Below, one piece after another: positions 26,739 through 35,062 of a DNA stretch of 53,018 nucleotides. Location of the stretch: the NCBI GenBank assembly GCA_038211295.1, contig JBBQVS010000018.1, positions 1-53,018 of the forward strand. Direction: 5' to 3'. Made by a program: the position numbers and the translations under genes. The notes beneath the pieces are model-generated. The model did no database searches. It saw nothing but the letters and a program-made list of their open reading frames with translations, and was not told the DNA's origin. How positions within the stretch are numbered: position 1 is the first letter of the stretch; the number at the start of each line of letters is the position of its first letter. The stretch is from JBBQVS01 sp038211295. Its GTDB lineage: Bacteria; Chloroflexota; Ktedonobacteria; Ktedonobacterales; Ktedonobacteraceae.

Positions 26739-27110
26739 ATGTATTGTCGAGGCATTAGAGGCGCAACCACCGTCGAGCGGAATAGTCGTGAGGAGATTCT
26801 CGCCGCTACGACTGAACTGTTACAATTGATAGTAGAACGTAACGAGCTACGCATAGAAGATATCGCCAGCGTCATTTTCACAATGACGGAGGACTTGAAC
26901 GCGGAGTTTCCCGCGCTCGCCGCCCGCTCAATCGGGTGGAACGAGACCGCGCTAGCTTGCATGCAAGAAATTCCAGTGCCGGGGAGCCTGAACAAGTGTA
27001 TTCGCGTGCTGCTCCACGTCAACACAACACGCAGTGGAGCCGAGATGCAGCATGTCTATATCCGTGATGCTGTAAACCTGCGTCCCACGTTCGGTAGCGC
27101 AAACACCTAG
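26739..27110 (+). CDS. aroH: monofunctional chorismate mutase, AroH class
   Basis: Rearranges chorismate to prephenate, the branch to phenylalanine and tyrosine. A 123-residue protein, the size of B. subtilis AroH. GIRGATTVERNSREEI near 5-20 holds the active-site Arg, and RIEDIASVIFTMTEDLNAEFPA and RVLLHVNT are characteristic. The ATG at 26739 follows AAAGGAG by 11 bases; the longer open frame into trpA is ignored. It follows trpA by 136 bases, a gap without a clear terminator, so it is probably cotranscribed. Confidence 0.93.
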   Translation: MYCRGIRGATTVERNSREEILAATTELLQLIVERNELRIEDIASVIFTMTEDLNAEFPALAARSIGWNETALACMQEIPVPGSLNKCIRVLLHVNTTRSGAEMQHVYIRDAVNLRPTFGSANT

Positions 27111-27178
27111 TCAACCGTCTCTGTTACAGAGGCATTTTCTTACCATCATTCGGCAATCATGACAACGACGTTACGATC

Positions 27179-27194
27179 TGCCAGAGTTCTGGCA
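27179..27194 (+). promoter_or_regulatory. short perfect dyad ahead of aroF
   Basis: tgccaga-gt-tctggca is a 7-2-7 inverted repeat about 40 bases before the aroF start. It could be an operator or a small RNA hairpin; no good promoter hexamers surround it. Confidence 0.35.
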
Positions 27195-27234
27195 CATATA
27201 CGCCAGTTTTGTTAAAGTATAAGGAGCCATGTTC

Positions 27235-28314
27235 ATGATTGTTGTGATGAAAGCGTCAAGTAGTGACGAGCAAATTAACCACGTCTTATCATTTCTCACA
27301 AAGCACGGGTTATCTGGACACCCTTCAAACGGGGTCGAGCGAACAATTATTGGCGTGTTGGGTGCGGTTGGCCCTTCCGGTGCACCAGGAAGTATCGGCG
27401 GCATCAATCCAGCATTAGGGGAGTCGTTGGAAGGGTTGCCGGGAGTAGAGAACGTGTTACGTGTTTCTAAGCCATACAAGCTTGCAAGCCGTGAGTTTCA
27501 CCCACACGATACGATTGTCGATATTCCAGTCCCCTGTGTCAAGGGGGGCCTTGTGCATGTTGGCGGCAAGGAAGTTGTCATGATGGCAGGCCCCTGCACA
27601 GTCGAGAGTGAGCAGCAGCTCATGACGACTGCCGAGGCGGTGCGTAAAGAGGGCGCGGTCATTCTCCGTGGCGGCGCGTTCAAACCCTCGACTTCTCCCT
27701 ACGGCTTTCGCGGCATGGGTGAGCCAGGTCTGAAACTCCTTGCTAAAGCTCGTGCGGAATTTGGCATGGCGATTATTACAGAAGTCATGACACCTACCGA
27801 TGTATCGATGGTCTGCGAATATGCGGACATTCTGCAAATTGGCACGCGCAACATGCAAAACTATATGCTACTCGACGAAGTTGGCCGCACTAACACTCCT
27901 GTTGTGCTCAAACGCGGCATGTCGGCGACGTTTGAAGAATGGTTACTTGCCGCAGAATACATTCTCTCACAGGGCAATCGCAACGTTATCCTGTGTGAGC
28001 GCGGCATTCGTACCTTCGAGAAAATCACGCGTAACACTATGGATATCAGTGCCATCCCACTCATCAAACAACTCTCGCACCTCCCCATCATCTCTGACCC
28101 CAGTCAGGGAACAGGTCGCCGCGATCTCGTTGGGCCAATGTCGCTGGCATCTGTGGCCGTGGGAACCGACGCCCTGCTCATCGAGGTACACCCAAACCCA
28201 GACGAAGCCCTCAAGGATGGCGCACAATCCCTTACAATCGAACAGTTCCAAGAGCTAATGCCCCAGGTCGAGAAAATCGCGAGCGCGATTGGACGCACAT
28301 TCATCAAAGGCTAG
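27235..28314 (+). CDS. aroF: 3-deoxy-7-phosphoheptulonate synthase (DAHP synthase, type I beta with ferredoxin-like N-domain)
   Basis: First step of the shikimate pathway, condensing PEP and erythrose 4-phosphate. 359 residues from the ATG at 27235, which has AAGGAG 8 bases upstream; the ATG at 27229 is only 2 bases from that site. Residues 1-80 resemble the ferredoxin-like regulatory domain (MIVVMKASSSDEQINHVLSFL). The barrel carries MMAGPCTVESEQQL, ILRGGAFKPSTSPYGFRG, LQIGTRNMQNY, VVLKRGMSAT, ILCERGIRTFE, PIISDPSQGTGRR and LIEVHPNPDEALKDG, including the metal Cys, His, Glu and Asp. In this subclass the N-domain often mediates feedback by Phe/Tyr or prephenate. Last gene of the aromatic operon. 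Confidence 0.95.
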   Translation: MIVVMKASSSDEQINHVLSFLTKHGLSGHPSNGVERTIIGVLGAVGPSGAPGSIGGINPALGESLEGLPGVENVLRVSKPYKLASREFHPHDTIVDIPVPCVKGGLVHVGGKEVVMMAGPCTVESEQQLMTTAEAVRKEGAVILRGGAFKPSTSPYGFRGMGEPGLKLLAKARAEFGMAIITEVMTPTDVSMVCEYADILQIGTRNMQNYMLLDEVGRTNTPVVLKRGMSATFEEWLLAAEYILSQGNRNVILCERGIRTFEKITRNTMDISAIPLIKQLSHLPIISDPSQGTGRRDLVGPMSLASVAVGTDALLIEVHPNPDEALKDGAQSLTIEQFQELMPQVEKIASAIGRTFIKG

Positions 28315-28322
28315 ATGCAGAC

Positions 28323-28407
28323 ATGGCGCGGGCTTGCCGCGCCACAACGAGCCACATAGTGGCGATAACCCGTCGTATAGTAGTGGCGCGGCTTGCCCGC
28401 GCCATGC
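28323..28407. repeat. two CTTGC-loop palindromes downstream of aroF
   Basis: At 28323-28344 tggcgcg...cgcgcca surrounds ggcttgc. At 28376-28407 a 32-base unit ends in the 8-bp stem tggcgcgg / ccgcgcca with loop CTTGC. The 32-base unit recurs exactly at 33759-33790. The elements may also end the aromatic operon transcript. Confidence 0.7.
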
Positions 28408-28461
28408 TCCCCTGCCCACGCCATGCTCCCCTGCCCCTCTATGTATATGCTCCTACACTTC

Positions 28462-29835
28462 CTATATATCCACAATCAACGGAATACGAATGGTAAATAC
28501 CGTTCCTATCCCCTCTTGACTTGCGACACGTATGTTTCCCGCATGTTGCTCGATAATCTGCGCGACACTGGTCAAGCCAATTCCCGTTCCTTGAATACGT
28601 CCTTTGCTATTATCCGCGCGATGGAATGGCTCAAAAATATGCGGCAAATCTGCGGCGGGAATACCAATCCCCTGATCTCGCAAGACGAGCACCGCCCAAC
28701 TGGAAAATTCCGTATCGTCGCGCGAAAGCTCGACGCTAATCTCACCACCGACAGGGCTATACTTGATGGCGTTGTTCAACAAGTTGCCCACCACACGCTC
28801 CAAACGTACAACGTCCAGAGAAAACAGTAATTCAGGTACCTGAGCTACAAAGCGTATTTGATGTTTTTTTGTGGTAGCTTGCTGTTCCAATACAACATTT
28901 TGCACGAGGCGCACAAAATCTACTTCACTATAATCAAAGGCCAGCATCTGCCCCGTTTGTAGTTGTGCCAGGTCCAGCAAATCGTCAATCATTGTCTGCA
29001 TTTTCTTTACTGACGACTCTATCATCAATAAGCCCTGTTGCAAGCGGTTGACATCTTCGGGCGACGAACTGGCTCCCTTCCTGAGACGCATTTGCAGTAT
29101 TTGAGCATTTCCTTTGATTGCGGTAAGCGGCGTCTTCAAATCGTGCGAGACACTAGATAGGAAAGCGTTGCGGGCTTCAAGTGCCATTTCTGCCTCTGCT
29201 CTGGCCTGCTCGGTCACATGTAACAGGCGTTCGCGCTCTTGTTCACTCTGCTTATGGTCGATGCCCAGCGCAATCGCCTTTGCCGCCGCGCCCATTGCAT
29301 CCAGTGTTGAGGGTGGCAGTTCGTGACGCGCAAACGCTGCCATCACACCAACCACACGGCCCTCAATCATAAGAGGATAGCCTGCGAAAGCAACCATACC
29401 TTCACGCCTCGCCCACCCTTGATCGCTTACTCGCGCATCACCAATAACAGCATTCGTCAGGTGTGGCAAACGTTCGGCAGCGATTAGCCCAATCTTAAAT
29501 TGACCCATAGGAACACGTCCATGTGGGCCATCAAGATGCGTATAGAGACCCGCACTGGCTCTAAGGTGTAACACCTGTTCTTGCTCATTCAGCGTCCAGA
29601 TGCGAGCAAACGCTACGTCTAAAGCTTCTACAAGAGCTTCACAACAGCGTTGCAGAATCGCGGGCAACGTACTCTTCCAGATGAGGGCATCGCTCACCGA
29701 AGCAATAAGAGCGACGAGTCGGGTACGTGCCTCTAAATCTGCCTGTACTTCAATAAGTGAAGGATCATGTGGCAATTCCTCTTCTCCATTTCGCTGAACC
29801 AGTGTGCGCTTGACGTGTTCCATGCTATTTTCCAT
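28462..29835 (-). CDS. soluble GAF-domain sensor histidine kinase
   Basis: A 457-residue protein without transmembrane helices. A GAF domain spans about 40-195 (LVALIASVSDALIWKSTLPAILQRCCEALVEALDVAFARIW...GYPLMIEGRVVGVMAAF). A short coiled coil follows, then HisKA with the phospho-His in SSVSHDLKTPLTAIKGN (near 230). The HATPase domain has VVGNLLNNAIKYSP (N box), VLRDQGIGIPAADLPHIFEPFHRAD (G1, F boxes) and GTGIGLTSV (G2). No response regulator gene lies beside it, so its partner is elsewhere. The ATG at 29835 and one at 29823 are both possible starts, neither with a good ribosome binding site. Confidence 0.88.
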   Translation of the reverse strand: MENSMEHVKRTLVQRNGEEELPHDPSLIEVQADLEARTRLVALIASVSDALIWKSTLPAILQRCCEALVEALDVAFARIWTLNEQEQVLHLRASAGLYTHLDGPHGRVPMGQFKIGLIAAERLPHLTNAVIGDARVSDQGWARREGMVAFAGYPLMIEGRVVGVMAAFARHELPPSTLDAMGAAAKAIALGIDHKQSEQERERLLHVTEQARAEAEMALEARNAFLSSVSHDLKTPLTAIKGNAQILQMRLRKGASSSPEDVNRLQQGLLMIESSVKKMQTMIDDLLDLAQLQTGQMLAFDYSEVDFVRLVQNVVLEQQATTKKHQIRFVAQVPELLFSLDVVRLERVVGNLLNNAIKYSPVGGEISVELSRDDTEFSSWAVLVLRDQGIGIPAADLPHIFEPFHRADNSKGRIQGTGIGLTSVAQIIEQHAGNIRVASQEGIGTVFTIRIPLIVDI

Positions 29836-30173
29836 TTTTCTGGTCTATAAAAAAGATACGCAAAATAAAAGTATCATGATTACTTTTACTGTATCAGAAT
29901 CAACGCAAAAATACAAGAAATCTTTCGAGACTTCCATAGAATTACAGTGATTTCTACTCAAATCTTCTATAAGGTCAAGCCCTACTTAGAATTACGCCTT
30001 CTGTTCCTACTCTCTTCTCCCCTTCGCGCTCTGGACAATTCCCGCCGCACACTGTATACTTGCTGTATACCTCTAAGAGCGTTGTTCTTCCCCCTCGTTC
30101 TCTCCATATGCACACTATTATACTCCCTCTTGCACACTGCACTCACCCTTTATTACACAGGAGCTTTTTCATT
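29836..30173. other. divergent intergenic region with patatin promoter
   Basis: AT-rich stretch between the divergent histidine kinase and patatin genes. I see the forward promoter at 30032-30060 and no gene. Confidence 0.5.
30032..30060 (+). promoter_or_regulatory. promoter of the patatin gene
   Basis: TGGACA at 30032-30037, a 17-base spacer and TATACT at 30055-30060, about 115 bases before the start codon. Confidence 0.6.
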
Positions 30174-31151
30174 ATGTCTACTCCCTCAAAAACACTCTTC
30201 AGACAGGACGCACACGCCGTTTTCGCTGGCGGTGGTGTACGCGGTATCGCGTATGTTGGCGCGTTAGAGGTCGCGGAACAGTACGGCTATCGCTGGGTCT
30301 CTGTCGCGGGTACATCGGCGGGCGCGATTGTCGCGGCACTCGTCGCCGCCGGGTATACAGCGCAGGAACTCTCTACGATTATGCGGACACTCGACTATAC
30401 GCGGTTCGCAGCCTGTCCCGCAAACGATCTTTTGTATAGTGCGGAAATGTACAACATGCTCACACATGGCGGCCTACACGATGGCTCGTATATCGAAGCG
30501 TTTATGCGCGAAAAGTTGCACGCGAAGGGCGTTCACACCTTCGCCGACCTGCTCATCGCAGGACAAGAGCAAAACAGAGAGAGCGTTCAGCGTTATCGTC
30601 TCACCGTGATCGCATCAGATATCACACGCGGCCAAATTGTACGCCTGCCACAAGACGCTGCGTCCTACGGACTCGACCCCAACGCGCTGGATGTCGCGCG
30701 AGCCGTTCGGATGAGCGCGAGTATTCCGTTTTTCTTCGTTCCCGTGCAGCTTACCGACGCGAATGGCAATACAAGTTGCATTGTCGATGGTGGCCTCCTT
30801 AGCAATTTCCCACTCTTCCTGTTTGAACATGCCGCGCGGCTTCATGCCAGCACGACCAACACAACTTCACTACCAATCTTTGGCTTTCAGCTCGTTCAAA
30901 CATTACTCACACCACCTACTGCTCATACACCGCTTCCCTGCGGTCTCGCCATGCTCAAAGCTCTGATTACAACCATGCTTTCCGCGCACGACAAGCTGTA
31001 TAGCAGCGATACCACCCTCGCGCACACTATCGTTATACCCACCTGTGACATTGCGGCAACAGATTTTAACCTGACACCAAAGCAGGCACAGCAACTATAC
31101 GCCTATGGCAAAGAGGCGGGAACAGCATTTTTCAGAACGTGGCACTCATGA
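30174..31151 (+). CDS. patatin-like phospholipase
   Basis: Predicted Ser-Asp dyad lipid acyl hydrolase, 325 residues from the ATG at 30174 (AGGAG 10 bases upstream). The oxyanion motif is FAGGGVRGIAYVGAL (about 17-31), the nucleophile Ser is in the elbow GTSAGAI (about 49-55), and the catalytic Asp is in the DGG motif (VDGGLLSNFP, about 205). No signal peptide is evident, so it is probably cytosolic or peripherally membrane-bound. Its stop codon directly abuts that of the convergent queD gene. Confidence 0.88.
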   Translation: MSTPSKTLFRQDAHAVFAGGGVRGIAYVGALEVAEQYGYRWVSVAGTSAGAIVAALVAAGYTAQELSTIMRTLDYTRFAACPANDLLYSAEMYNMLTHGGLHDGSYIEAFMREKLHAKGVHTFADLLIAGQEQNRESVQRYRLTVIASDITRGQIVRLPQDAASYGLDPNALDVARAVRMSASIPFFFVPVQLTDANGNTSCIVDGGLLSNFPLFLFEHAARLHASTTNTTSLPIFGFQLVQTLLTPPTAHTPLPCGLAMLKALITTMLSAHDKLYSSDTTLAHTIVIPTCDIAATDFNLTPKQAQQLYAYGKEAGTAFFRTWHS

Positions 31152-31655
31152 CTAACGTGGCAATTCGTTGAGGGAAGTCTGGTAGTACGCCATCTGTGTG
31201 GGAGCTTCCTCGACCCCAACCATAATCGTGGTGAGGCGCGAGAGATCGTAGGCCGCAAGCTGTGTGCGTAGCTCCCCACAAATGTATTCCGCCAGCCGTT
31301 CCGCCGTCGAGTTATCAATGGGAAGTTCCACCACGTCGGCTTTTGGAAATACATAGCGTTTTTCCTGAAAACGAATTTCCCATTCGTCGACAGAGGCAAG
31401 CAATTCCAGATGCGTATTGTACAGAGGCAACAAAAAGCGGTGATTGAGCTTCTGGCAAATATCGCGCGTGAGCCGCTTGAGAATGGTAAAGTCAACGACA
31501 ACAGTATCGTCGCTCAGACCGCCCTCGACCTCGACCAGCACACCATAGTTATGCCCATGCAAACGTTCACACTTGCCCCCAAACGTAATAAAATGGGCCG
31601 AACTAAACTTGAGGTTGCCCCCCTGTACCTTGACCTTACGCAAAACCTGTGTCAT
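31152..31655 (-). CDS. queD: 6-carboxy-5,6,7,8-tetrahydropterin synthase (QueD/PTPS family)
   Basis: A 167-residue T-fold enzyme. Zinc ligands: His in SSAHFI (near 20) and the pair in CERLHGHNYG (near 29-38). The CxxxHGH form with Cys as catalytic base is the QueD signature, in contrast to the Glu of PTPS-III. VVVDFTILKRL, the His in KLNHRFLLP, and the C-terminal Glu in VGVEEAPTQ complete the site. QueD makes the carboxypterin precursor of queuosine. No queC, queE or queF gene is adjacent, so a different pterin role cannot be excluded. Confidence 0.82.
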   Translation of the reverse strand: MTQVLRKVKVQGGNLKFSSAHFITFGGKCERLHGHNYGVLVEVEGGLSDDTVVVDFTILKRLTRDICQKLNHRFLLPLYNTHLELLASVDEWEIRFQEKRYVFPKADVVELPIDNSTAERLAEYICGELRTQLAAYDLSRLTTIMVGVEEAPTQMAYYQTSLNELPR

Positions 31656-32120
31656 ACCAAATATACCCTCTACGTTCGCGAAACATTTTGTTCATTGTAA
31701 CATATCGTTTCTGCACGCGCTTCAAGCAAACATGGTTGCGTTGTTAGCCATCACTGCTTGCTATCCTACTACGTACAGTTCTGGTACAACACTGGAAAGA
31801 AGCACTAGAACGTTTTGGTTTTTGCAGCCTTACCTGTACGCCAAAATTTTCTTACAATGTAAAAAAACAAAAATACTCTAATAATACAAAAGAGACGCTT
31901 ATGAACCACAAAAGCAACACGGTTTTGATAACTACCTGTTTAGCCTTTTATCCGACGTGAACTGGAAGATGGTTGACGCCTACCGCGAGCAGTAGACGCT
32001 ACTCGTAGCAAAACGGGAAACCTGCTGTTAGCCAGTTACTGGACACGCTTTTCTTTTGACTGCTATACTAAAAGAGTGCCAACAGGGGCATATCCTGTAT
32101 TCAGAAAAAGGAGCAAAACA
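31656..32120. other. intergenic region with the SCP2-gene promoter and a short coding-like fragment
   Basis: No intact gene. A forward promoter (TGGACA 32040-32045, 18-base spacer, TATACT 32064-32069) serves the SCP2 gene. At about 31888-31995 one frame reads AYEPQKQHGFDNYLFSLLSD... to a TAG with coding-like composition but without a start codon; it may be a gene remnant I do not recognise. Confidence 0.45.
32040..32069 (+). promoter_or_regulatory. promoter of the SCP2-domain gene
   Basis: TGGACA at 32040-32045, an 18-base spacer and TATACT at 32064-32069, about 50 bases before the start codon. Confidence 0.55.
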
Positions 32121-32444
32121 ATGACCGTTGACGAGAGCTTCGTGACCATGCAGTCCATATTTAACCCTTCGGCGGCAGCAGGTTTGAACAAAACCTTTCA
32201 ATGGGATATCAGTGGCGAACAGGCTGGAAAGTGGGCCTTGAAAATTGCTAACCAGACGTGTGAGCTTGTACGCGGCGAGGCTGAGAATCCCAGTATCACG
32301 CTGATAATGAAAGATGCCGATTGGCTCGCAATTGCAGAAGGAAAACTAGACCCCATGAACGCCTTCGCAACCGGCAAGGTTAAGATCAAGGGCGATATGA
32401 TGCTGGCTATGCGCGTCCCCAATCTCTTCCCCACAGGCCGCTAA
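32121..32444 (+). CDS. SCP2 sterol-binding domain protein
   Basis: A 107-residue single-domain protein from the ATG at 32121 (AAAGGAG 8 bases upstream). The pattern FQWDISGEQAGKWALKIANQTCELVRGEAENPSITLIMKDADWLAIAEGKLDPMNAFATGKVKIKGDM follows the SCP2 fold, a hydrophobic lipid-binding tunnel. In bacteria such proteins may bind acyl-CoA or other lipids; the ligand is unknown. It is followed by its own terminator. Confidence 0.85.
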   Translation: MTVDESFVTMQSIFNPSAAAGLNKTFQWDISGEQAGKWALKIANQTCELVRGEAENPSITLIMKDADWLAIAEGKLDPMNAFATGKVKIKGDMMLAMRVPNLFPTGR

Positions 32445-32472
32445 CCACCAATTCCCTTCAGAGTAAGCAAAA

Positions 32473-32524
32473 ACCGCGTATTTCCTCCATTCTGTACGTT
32501 CTTTATAGAGAGGACATACGCGGT
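32473..32524 (+). terminator. terminator of the SCP2-domain gene
   Basis: 15-base arms (32473-32487 with 32510-32524) pair with a single mismatch, 22-base loop, followed by aacttttattg. Confidence 0.6.
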
Positions 32525-32549
32525 AACTTTTATTGTAGTAGTTTCAATC

Positions 32550-32579
32550 TTGCACAATTTTGTGTAACTATGGTATACT
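32550..32579 (+). promoter_or_regulatory. promoter of the two-HTH protein with overlapping dyad
   Basis: TTGCAC at 32550-32555, an 18-base spacer and TATACT at 32574-32579. The -35 box is part of a near-perfect dyad (ttgcacaa-tt-ttgtgtaa, 32550-32567), a likely operator. Confidence 0.55.
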
Positions 32580-32649
32580 CAAAGTAGAATAGAATGCCCG
32601 ACACTTTAGCATATGTTGGTATAACAAAACCGCGTAGAAAGGGTCAGAC

Positions 32650-33087
32650 ATGGCAATCAGCCGGAGTGAATTACACAGCAACCTGAATTATACAGACAGT
32701 ATGTTGACAACTCATGAAGCAGCGAAGCAACTAGACCTCAGTTACTGGCACTTTATGCACCTTGTCGAGGCTGGACGTATCCCCGGCGTCCGCGTGTTTG
32801 ACCGATGGCTCTTCTCGCTCGCTGATTTGCTCACCTATCGCCGCAAAAGGTACGGAGAACTGGAAGACCTCGCACGTACCGCCCTCGACCACCCACGCAT
32901 TGGCTTGACGGAAAAGCAAGCCATCATCTGTCGCCATCTCCTCACCAACCGACGCCCCTCCGACATCGCCCGTATACTCCAACAATCCCGTCAGGCCGTC
33001 CATTCACAAATAACTCTCATCCGCCAAAAAGTTGCCTGTACCCAAACAAGGTCTGAACCATTCTCATCACTTCCTCCGCCACTATAA
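32650..33087 (+). CDS. DNA-binding protein with excisionase-type and second helix-turn-helix
   Basis: A 145-residue protein with AAAGGG about 7 bases upstream of the ATG. Residues 18-65 match the MerR/excisionase-type helix-turn-helix (LTTHEAAKQLDLSYWHFMHLVEAGRIPGVRVFDRWLFSLADLLTYRRKR). Residues 83-128 form a second HTH of sigma-region-4/LuxR style (GLTEKQAIICRHLLTNRRPSDIARILQQSRQAVHSQ). Such Xis-like proteins are often called excisionases, but no integrase is next to it, and its own promoter holds a dyad, so an autoregulated transcription factor is more likely. Confidence 0.7.
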   Translation: MAISRSELHSNLNYTDSMLTTHEAAKQLDLSYWHFMHLVEAGRIPGVRVFDRWLFSLADLLTYRRKRYGELEDLARTALDHPRIGLTEKQAIICRHLLTNRRPSDIARILQQSRQAVHSQITLIRQKVACTQTRSEPFSSLPPPL

Positions 33088-33246
33088 ACAGGTATCTACT
33101 TAACGTGCTTTCTTTTACCACTTATAGTAAAGACAAAAAGAATGGCTATAAGTCAGTGCTTCTATTGCAGTAAGCGAAACGCAACGTACAGAGGCACCAA
33201 CATCCAAACGACGAAAGTAAACACAGCACAGAAAGGCGAAACCAAT

Positions 33247-33666
33247 ATGGCACAAATTCAGGCGTATTTGCATTTCAAGGGTAACTGTCGGCAGGCCATG
33301 ACGTTCTACAAAGAGTGTCTGGGCGGAGAACTCAAGATACAAATGGTTGCAGAAACGCCGATGGCGGCCCACCTTCCGCCCGAAATGCACGATAGCATTA
33401 TGCACTCCAGTTTGATTGTAGATGATTTTGTGCTTCTGGCCTCTGATATGATGGAAGAGGCCGAAGCTATCAAGGGCAATACTATTTCTCTCTTGCTCGA
33501 ATGCGAGAGCGCGGAAGAGATAACAACGCTTTTTACAAAGCTTTCCAATAGCGGGAAGGTTGGTCATCCCCTAAAAGAAGAGTTCTGGGGCGCGACCTTT
33601 GGCGACCTCACCGACAAGTTTGGAGTAAACTGGCTGTTCAACTTCGACAAAAATCAGCATTCATAA
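33247..33666 (+). CDS. VOC (glyoxalase/PhnB-like) family protein
   Basis: A 139-residue protein from the ATG at 33247 (AAAGGCG 9 bases upstream). The PhnB-like pattern is clear: AYLHFKGNCRQAMTFYKECLGGEL, IMHSSLIVDDFVLLASDM, ISLLLECESAEEITTLFTKLSNSGKV and EEFWGATFGDLTDKFGVNWLFNF. These betaalphabetabetabeta proteins often bind metals or aromatic drugs; the PhnB group is mostly uncharacterised. An upstream extension to 33142 lacks a ribosome binding site. Confidence 0.85.
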   Translation: MAQIQAYLHFKGNCRQAMTFYKECLGGELKIQMVAETPMAAHLPPEMHDSIMHSSLIVDDFVLLASDMMEEAEAIKGNTISLLLECESAEEITTLFTKLSNSGKVGHPLKEEFWGATFGDLTDKFGVNWLFNFDKNQHS

Positions 33667-33692
33667 ACGCGGCTTGAAAAGTTTGGGCAGGT

Positions 33693-33790
33693 CGCGCCAC
33701 TACTATATGACACGTTTCTCCGCACTTGCATTGTATGGCTTCGCCACGCTCCTCCGCATATAGTAGTGGCGCGGCTTGCCCGCGCCATGC
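33693..33790. repeat. inverted pair of CTTGC-type palindromic elements
   Basis: A 17-base arm at 33693-33709 is exactly complementary to 33757-33773, and the right copy continues as the 32-base unit (33759-33790) identical to 28376-28407, with stem tggcgcgg / ccgcgcca and loop CTTGC. Confidence 0.7.
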
Positions 33791-33815
33791 AGTTCACTCA
33801 ACCAAGTAGATGCTA

Positions 33816-34733
33816 CTACTTGCCCGACACTGTTTTTATGGCACCAGACGGCTCCGTTTTCTTGCCCGTCACAAAAATGCCCGTCAGCACCAGAGCCAAG
33901 CCCGCCAGCGCGTTCAGACCCAACGACTCATGTAGCAGCAGCGCACCATAGACAAGAGCGATACAGGGAAGCAGATACGTAACAACCAGCGTGCGCGTGG
34001 GGCCGATGCTGGCAATCAGTCGATAGTACAGCAAATACGCGAGCGACGTACCACCTAGCGCGAGTACCAGCACCGACCCAATTGCCCAGGGTGACAACAT
34101 GTGTGTCGGGGGTTGCGCGACGAGAGCAAGGCCAGCAATGGGAGCAATAATCACGGCCCCCATACCCGTCTGCCCAATCGCAGGTTGTAACGCGGGCGCG
34201 TCTGCAAGCAGTCTATGTGCTAGCAACGCACCGAAGGCGTAACTAATCGCGCCTGCTAACGCCGCAAAAACGCCAAGCAGATAAAATAGGGACACACTCG
34301 TGCCTAACGCAGTCGGGCCGACTAGCACACCAACACCCACAAAACCAATAATCACACCTGTAACCCGCGTTCGTGTCAGTCGCTCGCCACCGGGCCACCA
34401 CTGTGATGCCAGTGCGATCACGAGCGGAGTGGTCGCATTAAGAATAGCTGCCATACCTGATGAAATATATTCCTCGCCCCAACTAATCGTGAGGTATGGA
34501 ATAACAGCATTGAAGATAGCAACAATGAAGAAGCTCCACAAGCGCGTATTCCAACCATGCATAATTACTGGACGAAAAGGAACAATAACGAGCAGTCCCA
34601 ATGCCCCAAGTAGTAAGCGTGCGCCCACCAACGTCAGTGGCGACATCTCTGCTACTGCCACTTTGATAAACAAAAAAGACGCCCCCCACAGCGCCGCCAA
34701 TGCAAAGAGCATCAGGTATTCTTTAGGTTTCAT
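33816..34733 (-). CDS. EamA/DMT superfamily transporter
   Basis: A 305-residue protein with ten hydrophobic helices in two EamA repeats. The first repeat starts LFALAALWGASFLFIKVAVAEMSPLTLVGARLLLGAL; the second ends with YRLIASIGPTRTLVVTYLLPCIALVYGALLLHESLGLNALAGLALVLTGIFVT, both classical drug/metabolite exporter texts. The ATG at 34733 has AGGAG 8 bases upstream. The substrate is unknown; relatives export amino acids or metabolites. Monocistronic. Confidence 0.87.
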   Translation of the reverse strand: MKPKEYLMLFALAALWGASFLFIKVAVAEMSPLTLVGARLLLGALGLLVIVPFRPVIMHGWNTRLWSFFIVAIFNAVIPYLTISWGEEYISSGMAAILNATTPLVIALASQWWPGGERLTRTRVTGVIIGFVGVGVLVGPTALGTSVSLFYLLGVFAALAGAISYAFGALLAHRLLADAPALQPAIGQTGMGAVIIAPIAGLALVAQPPTHMLSPWAIGSVLVLALGGTSLAYLLYYRLIASIGPTRTLVVTYLLPCIALVYGALLLHESLGLNALAGLALVLTGIFVTGKKTEPSGAIKTVSGK

Positions 34734-35062
34734 GGGTATTACTCCTGTGCTGAAAAATATAGTATAGCACATACTCGCGCCATGCTAACCTATCTCAGTG
34801 ACATACTTTCTATTTTGTGGTATGCTTGTAACGGACACTATCTTTAGTGAATTAGTGTTCTTCACCGCCACCAACGTATAAGAAAGGAGGTCATTCACAC
34901 GTCCTGCTCAAGCATCTCCAGTAGAGATGACGTTATTCCTCTTCATGGTCTGTAAGCGTTGTCGCTTACAAAACACAAAGCACTTCAGGCAGCACACCGT
35001 CTGATACGTACAGAGCAAAAGTACATATAGTGTTCGTTTACATGAAAGGTAGGACATATTCA
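34734..35062. other. leader region of the acetate transporter gene
   Basis: Contains overlapping cacta/tagtg repeats (34835-34858), a strong but unused-looking Shine-Dalgarno AAAGGAGGT near 34882, and an 8-bp hairpin tgtaagcg-ttgt-cgcttaca at 34951-34970. No known riboswitch was recognised and no gene seen. Confidence 0.45.

Noticed and set aside
27168..27235. Separate promoter for aroF around the 27179 dyad
   Set aside because: No hexamer pair with acceptable spacing; the dyad is listed only as a possible regulatory site.
31656..31720. preQ1 riboswitch ahead of queD
   Set aside because: No preQ1-I style hairpin plus A-rich tail, and the leader is short; queD is also often not riboswitch-controlled alone.
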